A stretch of DNA of 64,000 bases from Pseudopedobacter sp038243635. GTDB lineage: Bacteria; Bacteroidota; Bacteroidia; Sphingobacteriales; Sphingobacteriaceae. The stretch spans positions 124,001 through 188,000 of the forward strand of contig JBBSQW010000004.1 in the NCBI GenBank assembly GCA_038243635.1, given 5' to 3'. The notes beneath the pieces are model-generated. The model had not been told where the DNA came from. It saw only the letters and a program-made list of their open reading frames with translations, and made no database searches. Positions 45,472 through 54,743 of this stretch are shown piece after piece (positions within the stretch are counted from its first letter, which is position 1; each line of letters starts with the position of its first letter). Position numbers and translations under genes: made by a program.

Positions 45472-47895
45472 TTAAAATTTCGTAATCAATCTTACATTCA
45501 GTTGCCTTGATGTTAAATAGTATGGTATCGCATACTGATTATTACTAACGTCGGTAACCCATAAATATGATACCGTGTTGTTAATATTTAATAGATTAAA
45601 TACCTCAGCATAAATAATTATAGATTTAAAATACCGAGCTAAAAGTGCTGGCTTATGTGTGCTTTCAGCATCTAGGATGTCTTTTGAAAATCCAATATCT
45701 AATCTTTTATAGGCTGGTATATTATAGGTTTGCTGATACCGTTGTGAAGCAGGCGGACCTGTTGGCAATTTTGAACCATATAATAAATTCATGTGCACCT
45801 TATATGTTGGACTGTTAAATAACCTATCCTGAAAAAATGCTGAAAAATTAATCCGCTGATCTGTTGGCCTTTTGATGTAACCCGGATAAATAGTTTCTGT
45901 ACTTCCGTTCTGGATTTTTTTAATGTACGAGTCACCTCCAATATCTTCTGCGGTCTTCATAATCGATATTCTAAAAGACGATTCTAAGTTTTTCACAAAC
46001 TCTCCGCTTATTCTAAAATCAACACCAGCTGCATAGCCTTTGGCTTGTTGATTTGCAAAATACCGTATCCGTAGATTCTCTATATCGTATGGTGTTAAGT
46101 TAAACAAGTTTTTGTAATAAGCTTCGGCTAAAAAGTTAAGCTTTGTGCCTAAACCCTCAAACTTACTATCAGAAGAAAGTACAAAATGAACTGATTTCTG
46201 GGATTTGGTGTTGGAGTTTAGACTGCCATCAAAATTACGGGTTTCCCTGTAAAAAGGGGGTTGTACATAAAGACCAGTGGCAAAGCGATAAACTGTATTC
46301 TCGTGATTTTTTGGTGTGTACGCAAAGACAATACGTGGGCTTGGAATAAACTCTTTCGTGTAATTATTGTAGTTAAACCTTACCCCTCCTGTAAAAGAAA
46401 GTTGCGGAGTAATATCGCTCGTGTTTTGTACGTAACCAGTATAGCGTAACGTATTTACAGTATTTGCAGCCTCCACAGATTGCGTAAGCACAAAATTATT
46501 GTAGGTATTGGGAATTGCAAATCCGGCGGAATCAATCAACTCAAACTCCTTTAAATTATCAGCAATTTTATCGTATTGAAACCTTAATCCGGTTTCCCAA
46601 ACAGATCTGTTAGTACTGTAATTCAACTTAACTTCTGATGCATAAACATCAGCTCTCAACTCGTTTCGTCCGTAGTTTTGATAAGCGCCTATTCCCCTAT
46701 TTGCTTTTACTTGACCGAACGTTCCGCTAGCAAAATCATTTTCTATTTCATCAAAAATATAAGTACCTAAAATATCAAAGTTCTCTCTTTCGGTAATCAA
46801 GAACATAGAGTTTGCCCACTTTAGATTCACCTTATCACTAAGCTTACTGTTTAAAGTTAGCGCACTCACAACGTTTGTGTACTCGTCTTGTTCTTGTCCT
46901 TCGTAATCAATATTTAACCGTAGAATCTCAGTTAAAGTCCCAAATTCGGTACTTCGTGATTGCGGAATTAAGCCGAACTTACTGCTGTTATAAGCACCAA
47001 AAAAACTCAAACTGTTCTTCTTGTTAATCTGATAATTCAGCAAACCTTGTAAATCGTGAAATTGGGGATGATAGGCACCAACTACGGGCTGAGCATTCAA
47101 AATAAACTTGTTTTGTTTATTACGGTAACCGACAGCACCGCTTAAATTACCTGCTTTAAAGAAACCAGTTGCCGAAACTCCGTTTGTACCAATGCCAATC
47201 GTATATTTTACCGAATCAGTAGTTTTATATTGTACATCAAGTACCGAAGAAAGCTTATCGCCATAGCGTGGTGTAAATCCACCAGCAGAAAACTTTACGT
47301 TAGAAACTAAATCGGGATTAATTAAGCTTAAACCCTCTTGTTGTCCATTGCGTACTAAATAAGGTTTGTAAATTTCAATATCGTTGATATAAATCAAGTT
47401 CTCGTCAAAATTACCCCCTCTAACAGAATACTGCGAACTTAATTCGTTATTGGTAGAAACACCGGGCAGTTGTTTTAAAATTGCCTCAAAGCTTTGAGAT
47501 ATATTAGGATTAGAAGTCGCTAGTTTAGCATCCACCTTAATCATCCCGATATTACGGACGGACTGATCACTTACAATAACTTGTTTTAAACTTTGTAAAT
47601 CCTTATTTAAAATAATACTTATATTATTTTTTAAATTGTTATCAATCTTTAAATCAACATTTTGAGATTGGTAACCTAAATAAGTAAATAAAATATGATA
47701 AGTACCGGTTTTTAAGCGGAAATCAAATTCTCCTTGATTATTTGTAGTTGTAGAAAACTGTGTTCCTTTAACAGTTACATGAACACCAGCTAACGATTCG
47801 TTTTCTGTATTGCTTACCTTTCCTGTTACTTTATATACAGTTTGGGCATTCAAAAATAAGGGAAAAAACAGTAAAACGAAAAAAGCCTTAAGCAT
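45472..47895 (-). CDS. TonB-dependent receptor with N-terminal carboxypeptidase-like domain
   Basis: An 807-residue outer-membrane receptor. Signal peptide (1-17, FLNAQ), a carboxypeptidase-regulatory-like domain (about 20-105, LAGVHVTVKGT...), a plug (about 110-235 with SVRGGNFDENLIYI) and a 22-strand-type barrel ending VRLITKF. No SusD partner adjacent. Substrate unknown. Its 3' side faces an AT-rich spacer before serC; rpe lies just upstream. Confidence 0.85.
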   Translation of the reverse strand: MLKAFFVLLFFPLFLNAQTVYKVTGKVSNTENESLAGVHVTVKGTQFSTTTNNQGEFDFRLKTGTYHILFTYLGYQSQNVDLKIDNNLKNNISIILNKDLQSLKQVIVSDQSVRNIGMIKVDAKLATSNPNISQSFEAILKQLPGVSTNNELSSQYSVRGGNFDENLIYINDIEIYKPYLVRNGQQEGLSLINPDLVSNVKFSAGGFTPRYGDKLSSVLDVQYKTTDSVKYTIGIGTNGVSATGFFKAGNLSGAVGYRNKQNKFILNAQPVVGAYHPQFHDLQGLLNYQINKKNSLSFFGAYNSSKFGLIPQSRSTEFGTLTEILRLNIDYEGQEQDEYTNVVSALTLNSKLSDKVNLKWANSMFLITERENFDILGTYIFDEIENDFASGTFGQVKANRGIGAYQNYGRNELRADVYASEVKLNYSTNRSVWETGLRFQYDKIADNLKEFELIDSAGFAIPNTYNNFVLTQSVEAANTVNTLRYTGYVQNTSDITPQLSFTGGVRFNYNNYTKEFIPSPRIVFAYTPKNHENTVYRFATGLYVQPPFYRETRNFDGSLNSNTKSQKSVHFVLSSDSKFEGLGTKLNFLAEAYYKNLFNLTPYDIENLRIRYFANQQAKGYAAGVDFRISGEFVKNLESSFRISIMKTAEDIGGDSYIKKIQNGSTETIYPGYIKRPTDQRINFSAFFQDRLFNSPTYKVHMNLLYGSKLPTGPPASQRYQQTYNIPAYKRLDIGFSKDILDAESTHKPALLARYFKSIIIYAEVFNLLNINNTVSYLWVTDVSNNQYAIPYYLTSRQLNVRLITKF

Positions 47896-47907
47896 GTAAT
47901 TAACTAA

Positions 47908-48579
47908 TCAGGCTGTTAGTATATCTGGAGAAATATTCCTTAATTCGGCAATGGTATGCATAGGATCTGCGGAACCAAAAACCGCGTTTCCTGCAACCAA
48001 AACGTTTGCACCTGCTTTTAGAAGCGCTAGTGAATTATGCGTATTTACCCCACCGTCAACTTCAATCATTAAATCTGGATTTAACTCCATTGCCATTGCC
48101 TTAAGCTCACGAATCTTTTGGTAACTGTGCTCAATAAAAGTTTGGCCGCCAAATCCCGGGTTAACGGTCATAATTAAAACCAAGTCTAAATCACCAATAA
48201 TATCTTTCAGTAAAAATACCGGTGTATGCGGATTTAAGGCTACACCTGCTTTACAACCAAGCTCTCTGATGCTTTGTACAGTACGATGAAGATGCGTACA
48301 AGCCTCATAATGTACCGTTATAATATGTGCGCCAACTTCCTTAAATTCTTTCAGGTAACGATCAGGATTAACAATCATTAAGTGAACATCCAAAGGTTTA
48401 ATAGCAAAGTTTTTAACGGCTGCAATTACCGGAAAACCGAAAGAGATATTGGGTACAAATTGTCCGTCCATTACGTCCACATGTATCAACCCAGCTTCAC
48501 TTTGGTTAAGCATGATGATATCGTCTTCTAGATTAGCAAAGTTTGCGGAAAGAATTGAAGGAGAAATTATTGGCTTCAT
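47908..48579 (-). CDS. rpe: Ribulose-phosphate 3-epimerase
   Basis: A 223-residue TIM-barrel enzyme of the pentose phosphate pathway. ISPSILSANFANL near the N-terminus, VDVMDGQFVPN near 36, LDVHLMIVNP near 64, HYEACTHLHRTV near 89, TVNPGFGGQTFIEH near 137 and EVDGGVNTHN near 171, with the catalytic Asp residues. It stands 12 bases upstream of the TonB receptor in the same direction. Confidence 0.94.
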   Translation of the reverse strand: MKPIISPSILSANFANLEDDIIMLNQSEAGLIHVDVMDGQFVPNISFGFPVIAAVKNFAIKPLDVHLMIVNPDRYLKEFKEVGAHIITVHYEACTHLHRTVQSIRELGCKAGVALNPHTPVFLLKDIIGDLDLVLIMTVNPGFGGQTFIEHSYQKIRELKAMAMELNPDLMIEVDGGVNTHNSLALLKAGANVLVAGNAVFGSADPMHTIAELRNISPDILTA

Positions 48580-48668
48580 GCATCAAAGATAATAAATAAG
48601 CGTTCTTTTAGAAATAATATCGAAACACAAGTTATCCGCTATATTTTGAATATATTTAGAAATATTAT

Positions 48669-49208
48669 ATGCGTTACCTCTATTTAATACTTTTAACATT
48701 TGTTGGCTCTAATCTAAAAGCGCAAATTTATACCGCGTCTGAAATGTATGTGCACCTTTTTTCTCCAGCGCCTATTGCAGATATTGAAGCCGTAAGTAAT
48801 GCCGCGAAAGCAAAATTAAATACGACTAAAAAAGACGTTGAAATAGAAATTCCTCTTAGTAGCTTCACTTTTAAAAAAGCATTGATGCAAACTCATTTCA
48901 ATGAAAAATATGTAGAAAGTAATAAATATCCTACAGCTACTTTTCATGGCAAGTACACAGAAGACTTAGATTTAGCTAAGGATGGCGTTTATACCTTGCA
49001 TTTAAATGGTAAGTTCAACATTCATGGGGTTACCAAAGCAAAATCTGTAACCTGTACATTTACCGTTAAACAGCTTAAAGTAATCTTCGATACAAAGTTT
49101 CAATTGCTTAGCGCTGATTATAAGATTAAGGCTCCAGACGTTATCTATCGTAAAGTGGGGCAAGAAGTAACTGTTGATGCAACAGGCATACTTATAAAAA
49201 ATAATTAA
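48669..49208 (+). CDS. YceI-family secreted protein
   Basis: A 179-residue protein with signal peptide (1-18, NLKAQ). It has the YceI lipocalin-like layout, with LMQTHFNEKYVESNKYPTAT near 77 and FNIHGVTKAKSVTCTF near 116. YceI proteins bind isoprenoid or similar lipids in the periplasm. The second-strand region is somewhat unusual, but the length and the motif fit. Confidence 0.8.
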   Translation: MRYLYLILLTFVGSNLKAQIYTASEMYVHLFSPAPIADIEAVSNAAKAKLNTTKKDVEIEIPLSSFTFKKALMQTHFNEKYVESNKYPTATFHGKYTEDLDLAKDGVYTLHLNGKFNIHGVTKAKSVTCTFTVKQLKVIFDTKFQLLSADYKIKAPDVIYRKVGQEVTVDATGILIKNN

Positions 49209-49416
49209 AGACGTTTTACAACCCATCTTTCTCCTTATTTTCTGATTATCAAATATTTAAGTAAAGCAAACTCTCCTTAATTTTCGCTATCTTAATAAAA
49301 AATGGCGATTTCGGCATCCGTTATTCAGTTGTTTTACATTGATCAACCAACTCAACTCGACTTAGAAGTCGACGACCAGTTTCATCATATTTAATTTCAC
49401 CTATAAAATTTAAAAC

Positions 49417-49560
49417 ATGAGCAAGAACAAAGGCGGTAAGAGAGACAAGAAAGCTCCAAATGCAGAACGTAGTAAACAAAAGTCTGATTATCAATCAGGA
49501 AAAACCAACTCAACGCTAGACGGAGTAAATCCTTTTTCAAAAAGGAAAAAGCAAAATTAA
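49417..49560 (+). CDS. Small basic protein, 47 residues
   Basis: A 47-residue basic protein starting MSKNKGGKRDKKAPN and ending KRKKQN. It is followed 40 bases later by a strong terminator, and its base composition is typical of coding DNA here. Lys-rich small proteins of this kind are found in related bacteria. Function unknown; nucleic acid binding is a guess. Confidence 0.65.
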   Translation: MSKNKGGKRDKKAPNAERSKQKSDYQSGKTNSTLDGVNPFSKRKKQN

Positions 49561-49599
49561 GTCATTTTTCAGCAGACCGAGGTCTGTAAATTAAAACGC

Positions 49600-49636
49600 A
49601 AAAAAGCCTTGATTCTTTACGAATCAAGGCTTTTTT
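49600..49636. terminator. Strong bidirectional terminator between the small basic gene and pnp
   Basis: AAAAAAGCCTTGATTC, loop TTTAC, then the full complement GAATCAAGGCTTTTTT. A run of A on one side and T on the other lets it serve both the rightward small gene and the leftward pnp. Confidence 0.9.
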
Positions 49637-49701
49637 ATTTATTTGTTGTCTCGTCCTGACTGCGGACCTCGGTCTTCCGTCCTCGGACTCAAGAACAAAA
49701 A

Positions 49702-51849
49702 CTAAGCGTCAGCTTTTGGAGCTTCTTCTTTTGGTGGGCGAGGCATTAAAGCTTTACGAGAAAGTTTCAACTTACCTTGCTTATCAACATCCATCAATTT
49801 AACTTTTACTTCATCACCTACCTGGAAAATACCATCCATAGTTTCGTAACGTTTCCAGTCAATTTCAGAAATGTGCAACAAACCATCTTTACCCGGCATA
49901 ATTTCTACGAATGCACCAAATGGCATAATAGATTTTACTTTACCTTCATAAACTTCACCAACTTCTGGCTTAGCTACAATGTTTTTGATACGTGTAGTTG
50001 CTTGATCGATAGCAGCTTTATTATCCGCAAAAATCTGAATGTGTCCTTTGTTATCTTTCTCTTCAACAGAGATTGTAGCGCCAGTTTCACGTTGCATTTC
50101 CTGAATAATTTTACCACCGGGACCGATAATTGCACCAATAAATTCTTTGTCAATAACCAAAGAAACAATACGTGGAGCGTGAGGCTTGAAGTCTTCTCTT
50201 GGTGCAGACATTGTTTTATCAATCTCACCCAAAATATGTAAACGACCATCTCTAGCTTGATCTAAAGCATTAGATAAAACTTCGTAGCTTAAACCGTTTA
50301 CTTTCAAGTCCATTTGGCAAGCAGTAATTCCGTTTTTAGTACCCGTTACTTTAAAATCCATATCTCCCAAGTGATCTTCATCACCTAAAATATCAGATAA
50401 AATAGCATATTTTCCAGTCGCTTCATCAGAAATTAAACCCATTGCGATACCAGAAACTGGAGCTTTCAATTGAATACCAGCATCCATCAAAGCTAATGTA
50501 CCCGCACAAACGGTAGCCATGGATGAAGAACCATTAGATTCTAAAATATCAGAAACAATACGGATGGTGTAAGGATTGTCCTCTGCTGCAGGCAGCACTT
50601 TTTTAATTGCTCTCATGGCTAAGTTACCATGTCCAACTTCACGACGGCCAACTCCTCTGTTCGGACGAGCCTCACCAGTTGAGAAAGCAGGGAAATTATA
50701 GTGCAATAAAAACTTATTGTGACCATTGATGAAAGCACCGTCAATCATTTGCTCATCAGACTTTGCACCTAATGTAACTGTAGTTAATGACTGCGTTTCG
50801 CCACGCGTAAAAATTGCAGAACCGTGAGCAGATGGCAAATAACCTACTTCACTCCAAATAGGGCGAATTTCAGTTGTTTTTCTTCCGTCTAAACGAATTC
50901 CTTCATTCAATAACAATGCTCTAACGGCATCATATTGTACATCGTGGAAATATTTTTTAGCTAAAAACTTATCAGATTCTGTAGCACCTTCAGGCAACGC
51001 TTCTAAAACTTCTTTTTGGATAGCTTTAAAGTTAGCCGCTCTGTCATCCTTACCAGAATTAGATTTAGCAACTGCATAAACCTTATCGTAAGTATCAGCA
51101 GTAATTTTTGCTTTTAATTCTAAATCAACGTTTTCATGGCTATAAGTTCTCTTCTCAGTTTTACCAACCAAACGAGCTAACTCTTTTTGCGCTGCAACTT
51201 GTTTTTTAATGGCTTCGTGAGCAAATTGAATTGCTTCAATTAAATCAGCTTCAGCAATTTCATCAGCTTCACCTTCAACCATGTTAATGTCCTTATCAGA
51301 ACCAGCAACAATAAATTCTAAAGTAGCTCTTTCCAACTCAGAACGAAGTGGGTTAATAACCAACTTACCATCAATTTTAGCCACACGCACTTCAGATATT
51401 GGTCCGTTAAATGGAATATCAGAAACAGCAATAGCCGCCGAAGCTGCTAAACCTGCCAATGCATCAGGCATAATGTCTTTATCAGACGAAATTAATGAAA
51501 TCATTACCTGCGTATCGGAGTGATAGTCTTCAGGGAATAACGGACGTAAAGCTCTGTCCACAATTCTCGAAATTAAAACTTCGTAATCAGATAATCTGGC
51601 TTCTCTTCTTAAGAAACCCCCAGGGATACGACCAGCTGCCGCATATTTCTCCTGGTAATCAACGGATAATGGAAGGAAGTCGACACCCTCTTTTGCATCT
51701 TTGTTACTAACAACGGTAGCCAATAGCATCGTATCACCTTGTTTCACTACTACTGATCCATCAGCTTGTTTAGCTAATTTTCCAGTTTCGATCTCAATGA
51801 TACGTCCATCGCCTAAATCAATCGACTGTTTAAACACATTTAAACTCAT
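49702..51849 (-). CDS. pnp: Polynucleotide phosphorylase
   Basis: A 715-residue 3'-5' phosphorolytic exoribonuclease. Two RNase PH-like domains (about 5-140 and 310-540) with FLPLSVDYQEKYAAAGRIPG near 59, HGSAIFTRGETQ near 344 and NKFLLHYNFPAFSTGEARP near 378; a KH domain (about 560-620, AIIGPGGKIIQEMQ) and an S1 domain (about 625-700, GLLHISEIDW). It also takes part in sRNA and mRNA turnover and cold response. Confidence 0.95.
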   Translation of the reverse strand: MSLNVFKQSIDLGDGRIIEIETGKLAKQADGSVVVKQGDTMLLATVVSNKDAKEGVDFLPLSVDYQEKYAAAGRIPGGFLRREARLSDYEVLISRIVDRALRPLFPEDYHSDTQVMISLISSDKDIMPDALAGLAASAAIAVSDIPFNGPISEVRVAKIDGKLVINPLRSELERATLEFIVAGSDKDINMVEGEADEIAEADLIEAIQFAHEAIKKQVAAQKELARLVGKTEKRTYSHENVDLELKAKITADTYDKVYAVAKSNSGKDDRAANFKAIQKEVLEALPEGATESDKFLAKKYFHDVQYDAVRALLLNEGIRLDGRKTTEIRPIWSEVGYLPSAHGSAIFTRGETQSLTTVTLGAKSDEQMIDGAFINGHNKFLLHYNFPAFSTGEARPNRGVGRREVGHGNLAMRAIKKVLPAAEDNPYTIRIVSDILESNGSSSMATVCAGTLALMDAGIQLKAPVSGIAMGLISDEATGKYAILSDILGDEDHLGDMDFKVTGTKNGITACQMDLKVNGLSYEVLSNALDQARDGRLHILGEIDKTMSAPREDFKPHAPRIVSLVIDKEFIGAIIGPGGKIIQEMQRETGATISVEEKDNKGHIQIFADNKAAIDQATTRIKNIVAKPEVGEVYEGKVKSIMPFGAFVEIMPGKDGLLHISEIDWKRYETMDGIFQVGDEVKVKLMDVDKQGKLKLSRKALMPRPPKEEAPKADA

Positions 51850-52075
51850 ATTTATTATTTTTATCGGTGCAAAAATACGGTTTTATATCTGTTTTTCAGA
51901 TGGGTTATGAAAAAAATGGATTGAGATGATTTTGTTATTGCAAAGACACTCCTTTTTTGTTATCGCGAAGGCTGCACCTATCCCGTCATTGTGAAGACCG
52001 AAGCGTTGGGTTGTGTATTGGCGGGAATGTGACAATCTCCGCGTTTTTTAACAGAAGCTTGAGTAACCGTTTTTT

Positions 52076-52098
52076 TTTGAAAAGGTGCTGTAGTGCAA
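52076..52098. repeat. 23-bp identical block at the left edge of the accessory interval
   Basis: TTTGAAAAGGTGCTGTAGTG and three more bases; the exact reverse complement is at 58841-58863, 6.7 kb away. The flanking bases are also related but diverged. Confidence 0.75.
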
Positions 52099-52378
52099 GC
52101 AACTCCCGACAGTCTGGCTTTCCGCTTATATTGCACAAGGCATTAGCCACAGGGCCGGTATCCGCTACAATCCAGTTTATTTAACTTGGGTTCAACGGAG
52201 TTTGGTTTGTTTGCCTTGCAATGTCCGCTCTCCCACGGCGTCATCGCGAAGCCCAAGCGCAGGCTTGTGAATTGGAGGCTGTGGCGATCTCTATGTTTTT
52301 AAGCACAAGCCTTTCTTAATCGATTTCTTCACTTGGGCTTTTCCATTTCCACTGTTTAATTAGTTTGTCTCTAGATAA

Positions 52379-52460
52379 TTCGCTTTTTAACGAGTCTAGA
52401 GACTCTAGTTTATTTGTAAGTCCGTAGGGACGCTTCGCTTAACTCTACGGACAGATGAGT
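52379..52460. repeat. RAYT-type REP element, copy 1
   Basis: Two hairpins: AACGAGTC...GAGACTCT and TCCGTAG...CTACGGA with the loop-side GCTTCGC. Other copies: 52480-52545 (degenerate), 52797-52870, 54672-54743, 55806-55880, 56436-56513, 57120-57178. Confidence 0.8.
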
Positions 52461-52474
52461 TTCCTTTTAAATTT

Positions 52475-52765
52475 TTACTTTTTTACGAGTCTGGAGACTC
52501 TATTCCGTTTGTAAATCCGTCCAAATGTTACGCTTAGCTTAAAACTGAGAACTGATTTATTTCTTAATTTAGTAAAGAAGTAAAAACCAATTTCTAGCAA
52601 TATTACACCTACTATTAATTGTAATAAAAAATCATTTATAAACGCCAACAATCTATTTTCACCGTTGTTTTTAGTTTCTACCTTAGTTTTTGAATTATCG
52701 TTAAAACCCGTAGTATATTGCGTACCATGATTAATGTTTGTTATTTGTGTCGATTTAGTTGACAA
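52475..52765 (-). CDS. Hypothetical one-helix membrane protein
   Basis: A 96-residue protein with a polar N-terminus and one hydrophobic helix (about 44-64). It begins at a TTG start, and the last 25 residues or so are encoded within the degenerate REP sequence at 52480-52545, so the true end may have been altered. Low support. A 9-bp-arm inverted repeat (GTTGACAAA with its complement, 52758-52780) covers the start. Confidence 0.35.
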   Translation of the reverse strand: MSTKSTQITNINHGTQYTTGFNDNSKTKVETKNNGENRLLAFINDFLLQLIVGVILLEIGFYFFTKLRNKSVLSFKLSVTFGRIYKRNRVSRLVKK

Positions 52766-52796
52766 ATTTAGTTTGTCAACGTATTCTTCAATATAG

Positions 52797-52870
52797 CCAT
52801 CTGTCCGTAGAGTTAAGCGTAGCGTCTCTACGGATTAACTAATAAAAAAGAGTTTCTAACTCTTTAAATC
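52797..52870. repeat. RAYT-type REP element, copy 3
   Basis: CTGTCCGTAGAGTTAAGCGT then CTCTACGGATT and AAGAGTTTCTAACTCTTT; opposite orientation to the copies at 52379 and 56436. Confidence 0.85.
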
Positions 52871-52988
52871 AAATTATCATTTCAGCAGTGAAACAAGTTA
52901 GTAAAGCACATATAGAAAATAATTAAGATTACAATCCGCTAAACCTAGCCATAACATACTTCCATCCTCAAAATAAAATAAAATTTTA

Positions 52989-53363
52989 TCACCTCCCAAA
53001 AAATCTCAACACGCCTTGGTCGATATCATAACCATGGCTCCATATCCAAACATAAAACAACGCAACAGTAACAGAAATTAGGTTACCAATCAGATAATAG
53101 CTATTGAATTTTTCGGTATCTTTTTCACTAGTTTCATTGTGCTTTAAGCGGGTTGCCAGTTTTAATGCACTAAAAAATGTGATGGCGTGTGGAATACCGT
53201 TAAACATAAAAATTGTTAGGAAAAGACGTTCGACAAATCCTTTCAGAATTGATTTAACATCTATCTGAGATTTTTCGTAGAACAGTTGCGCAACAAGAGA
53301 AAACAGAAATGCTAAGATTATTTCAGAAATCAGCATGATCACAATGATAAACAACACTTTCAT
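52989..53363 (-). CDS. Membrane protein encoded after the SatD-like gene
   Basis: A 124-residue protein with three to four hydrophobic stretches (about 3-27, 45-68, 90-110). No catalytic motif recognised. It starts 10 bases after the stop of the SatD-like gene in the same direction, so the two form an operon. Similar pairings of SatD proteins with a small membrane protein occur elsewhere, from memory; function unknown. Confidence 0.7.
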   Translation of the reverse strand: MKVLFIIVIMLISEIILAFLFSLVAQLFYEKSQIDVKSILKGFVERLFLTIFMFNGIPHAITFFSALKLATRLKHNETSEKDTEKFNSYYLIGNLISVTVALFYVWIWSHGYDIDQGVLRFFGR

Positions 53364-53373
53364 TTAGCGGTTT

Positions 53374-54003
53374 TTAGATTGCAATATAGTTAATTGTTGC
53401 TTTTGCCGCTATGTATTCGTCTATCCGTAAACTTTTTCTTCGCTTCCACATTAGGGAGCGTGTTTTATCCAATTTTTCAGCGACCAACTTATAGTCGTCT
53501 AGTGCTAAGAAAGTACCAATCAGCTCTTCGTCTTTGTTCATTCCCCAGCTATCTACAATGCTTTGGTAAAGAAAGAGCGCATTCACCAATGCTTCCGATT
53601 TTTTTTCATCTCTCAATTTAAACTGGTAGTTTCTAACGTCCTCTTTGTTTGTTTCTAATAATTTTCTTGCTTGGGTTAGCCCCTCTCCTAACATGCCATG
53701 AGCTATCTTTTTATTTATTGGCGTTTCTATTGCACCTTCCACAATCACATACCTCAATTTAAAATTAGCCTTATGCTTGATGGTTTTTTCTTGAATTAAA
53801 AACAATAGATTGACTGCTGATTCAATGTTTTTTACGATCCCCTGAAACTCGTCGCCCAATGTGATGGTCATCGGAGACAACAATAAGTTACTGTTTAAGC
53901 TATTTACCTCATTGATTACGTGTTTAAAATTAACCATCAATTCTTTTTGGTTTTTTCTCCCGCTATCAATAATGTCAGCCATTAAAATGATGTAATCTTT
54001 CAT
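53374..54003 (-). CDS. SatD-family protein
   Basis: A 209-residue cytoplasmic protein. N-terminal YIILMADIIDSGRKNQ, then MTITLGDEFQGIVKN near 66, which are characteristic SatD/related segments; the last 45 residues (for instance VAEKLDKTRSLMWKRRKSL) look like a helix-turn-helix. The family is named for a streptococcal acid-tolerance gene and its biochemistry is not settled. It is preceded by a very regular array of palindromes (54018-54121), and the HTH-like end suggests self-regulation. Confidence 0.75.
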   Translation of the reverse strand: MKDYIILMADIIDSGRKNQKELMVNFKHVINEVNSLNSNLLLSPMTITLGDEFQGIVKNIESAVNLLFLIQEKTIKHKANFKLRYVIVEGAIETPINKKIAHGMLGEGLTQARKLLETNKEDVRNYQFKLRDEKKSEALVNALFLYQSIVDSWGMNKDEELIGTFLALDDYKLVAEKLDKTRSLMWKRRKSLRIDEYIAAKATINYIAI

Positions 54004-54017
54004 ATTGCAAACTCTTG

Positions 54018-54121
54018 TTTCAAATATAATGAAATAATACAGTTTATGTCATAAATGGTGAAATTACCCTATTCGTTTCACTATATGTGAAATAAAACAG
54101 TTTATGTCACATATTATGAAA
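54018..54121 (-). promoter_or_regulatory. Operator-like array of four 17-bp palindromes, 29-bp period, upstream of the SatD-like gene
   Basis: Sites at 54018-54034, 54047-54063, 54076-54092 and 54105-54121. Consensus TTTCAYnnnnnRTGAAA, the third being perfect: TTTCACTATATGTGAAA. Centres are at 54026, 54055, 54084 and 54113, exactly 29 bases apart, with 12-base gaps; the first and third gaps share ACAGTTTA. A TATATTTG box (54021-54028, reverse strand) overlaps the first site, so a bound regulator would cover the promoter. Confidence 0.75.
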
Positions 54122-54221
54122 CAAATTATTACACTTGATAAAAGGTATTGTTCAGCTATCAAACAGTTTATCTTAAATAACATCACATAAGCAAACGTAC
54201 AATTCGTTGTTTTTGCCAATA

Positions 54222-54671
54222 TGGAAAACCAAACACCAAAAAGTTCTCGTCGCATTAGTTACAAAGGCACTCATCCTAAATCGTACAAAAAAAATACAGG
54301 GAATTAAACCCTGAAAGCTTTTCGGATGATGAGGAAAAAGTGATGCAACAAAGGCGTACGCCAGCTTGGTATGCACCGTTCCATCTGTGTAAACGAGATT
54401 TTGGAATTTTAAATATCCAGCCCGGTCAAATTGGGATGAATGTGACTTTAGGTTATGGCGGGCATAGCTTGGAAATGCTAAAGTGTTTGGTATTTGGCAG
54501 GCATTTATACGCTACAGATGTTAATCCGTTTGAATTGCCAAAAACTAAAGACAGGTTAGCGGCTTTAGGTTATGGCGAGGAGGTTTTCACGATTAATAAA
54601 ATGAATTTTTAGAATATAGACTTAATCGAAGAAGAAGCTGGACCTTTAAATTTTGTTTTGGCAGATTTAGC
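54222..54671 (+). pseudogene. Decayed RsmH-like SAM-dependent methyltransferase gene
   Basis: Starts MENQTPKSSRRISYKGTHPK; a base is missing in the A run 54287-54294, after which the next frame gives KYRELNPESF, PAWYAPFHLCKRDFG and the SAM-binding GMNVTLGYGGHSLEML. An in-frame TAG follows at 54610-54612, then NIDLIEEEAGPLNFVLADL and a sudden end where REP sequence begins (54672). The family is about 290 residues; the last third is gone. It diverges from the SatD-like gene across the palindrome array. Confidence 0.7.
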
Positions 54672-54743
54672 CCGTCTGTCCGTAGAGTTAAGCATAGCGT
54701 CTCTACGAGATTAAATAATGGAGAAGAGTTTTTAACTCTTTAG
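54672..54743. repeat. RAYT-type REP element, copy 4
   Basis: CTGTCCGTAGAGTTAAGCAT then CGTCTCTACG and AAGAGTTTTTAACTCTTT. It interrupts the RsmH-like pseudogene. Confidence 0.85.

Larger units (their letters stand above)
51850..52474. other. Repeat-rich spacer after pnp
   Basis: No gene supported in 625 bases. It has TGTCATT/GCGAAG repeat blocks at about 51960-52045 and 52230-52290, the block TTTGAAAAGGTGCTGTAGTG (starting at 52076), which recurs in inverted form at 58841-58863, and the first RAYT-type REP elements from 52379. It is the left edge of the accessory interval. Confidence 0.6.

Noticed and set aside
54018..54121. CRISPR array
   Set aside because: The regular spacing suggested one, but the repeats are 17-bp palindromes with only 12-base gaps, two of the gaps are alike, and no cas gene is near.
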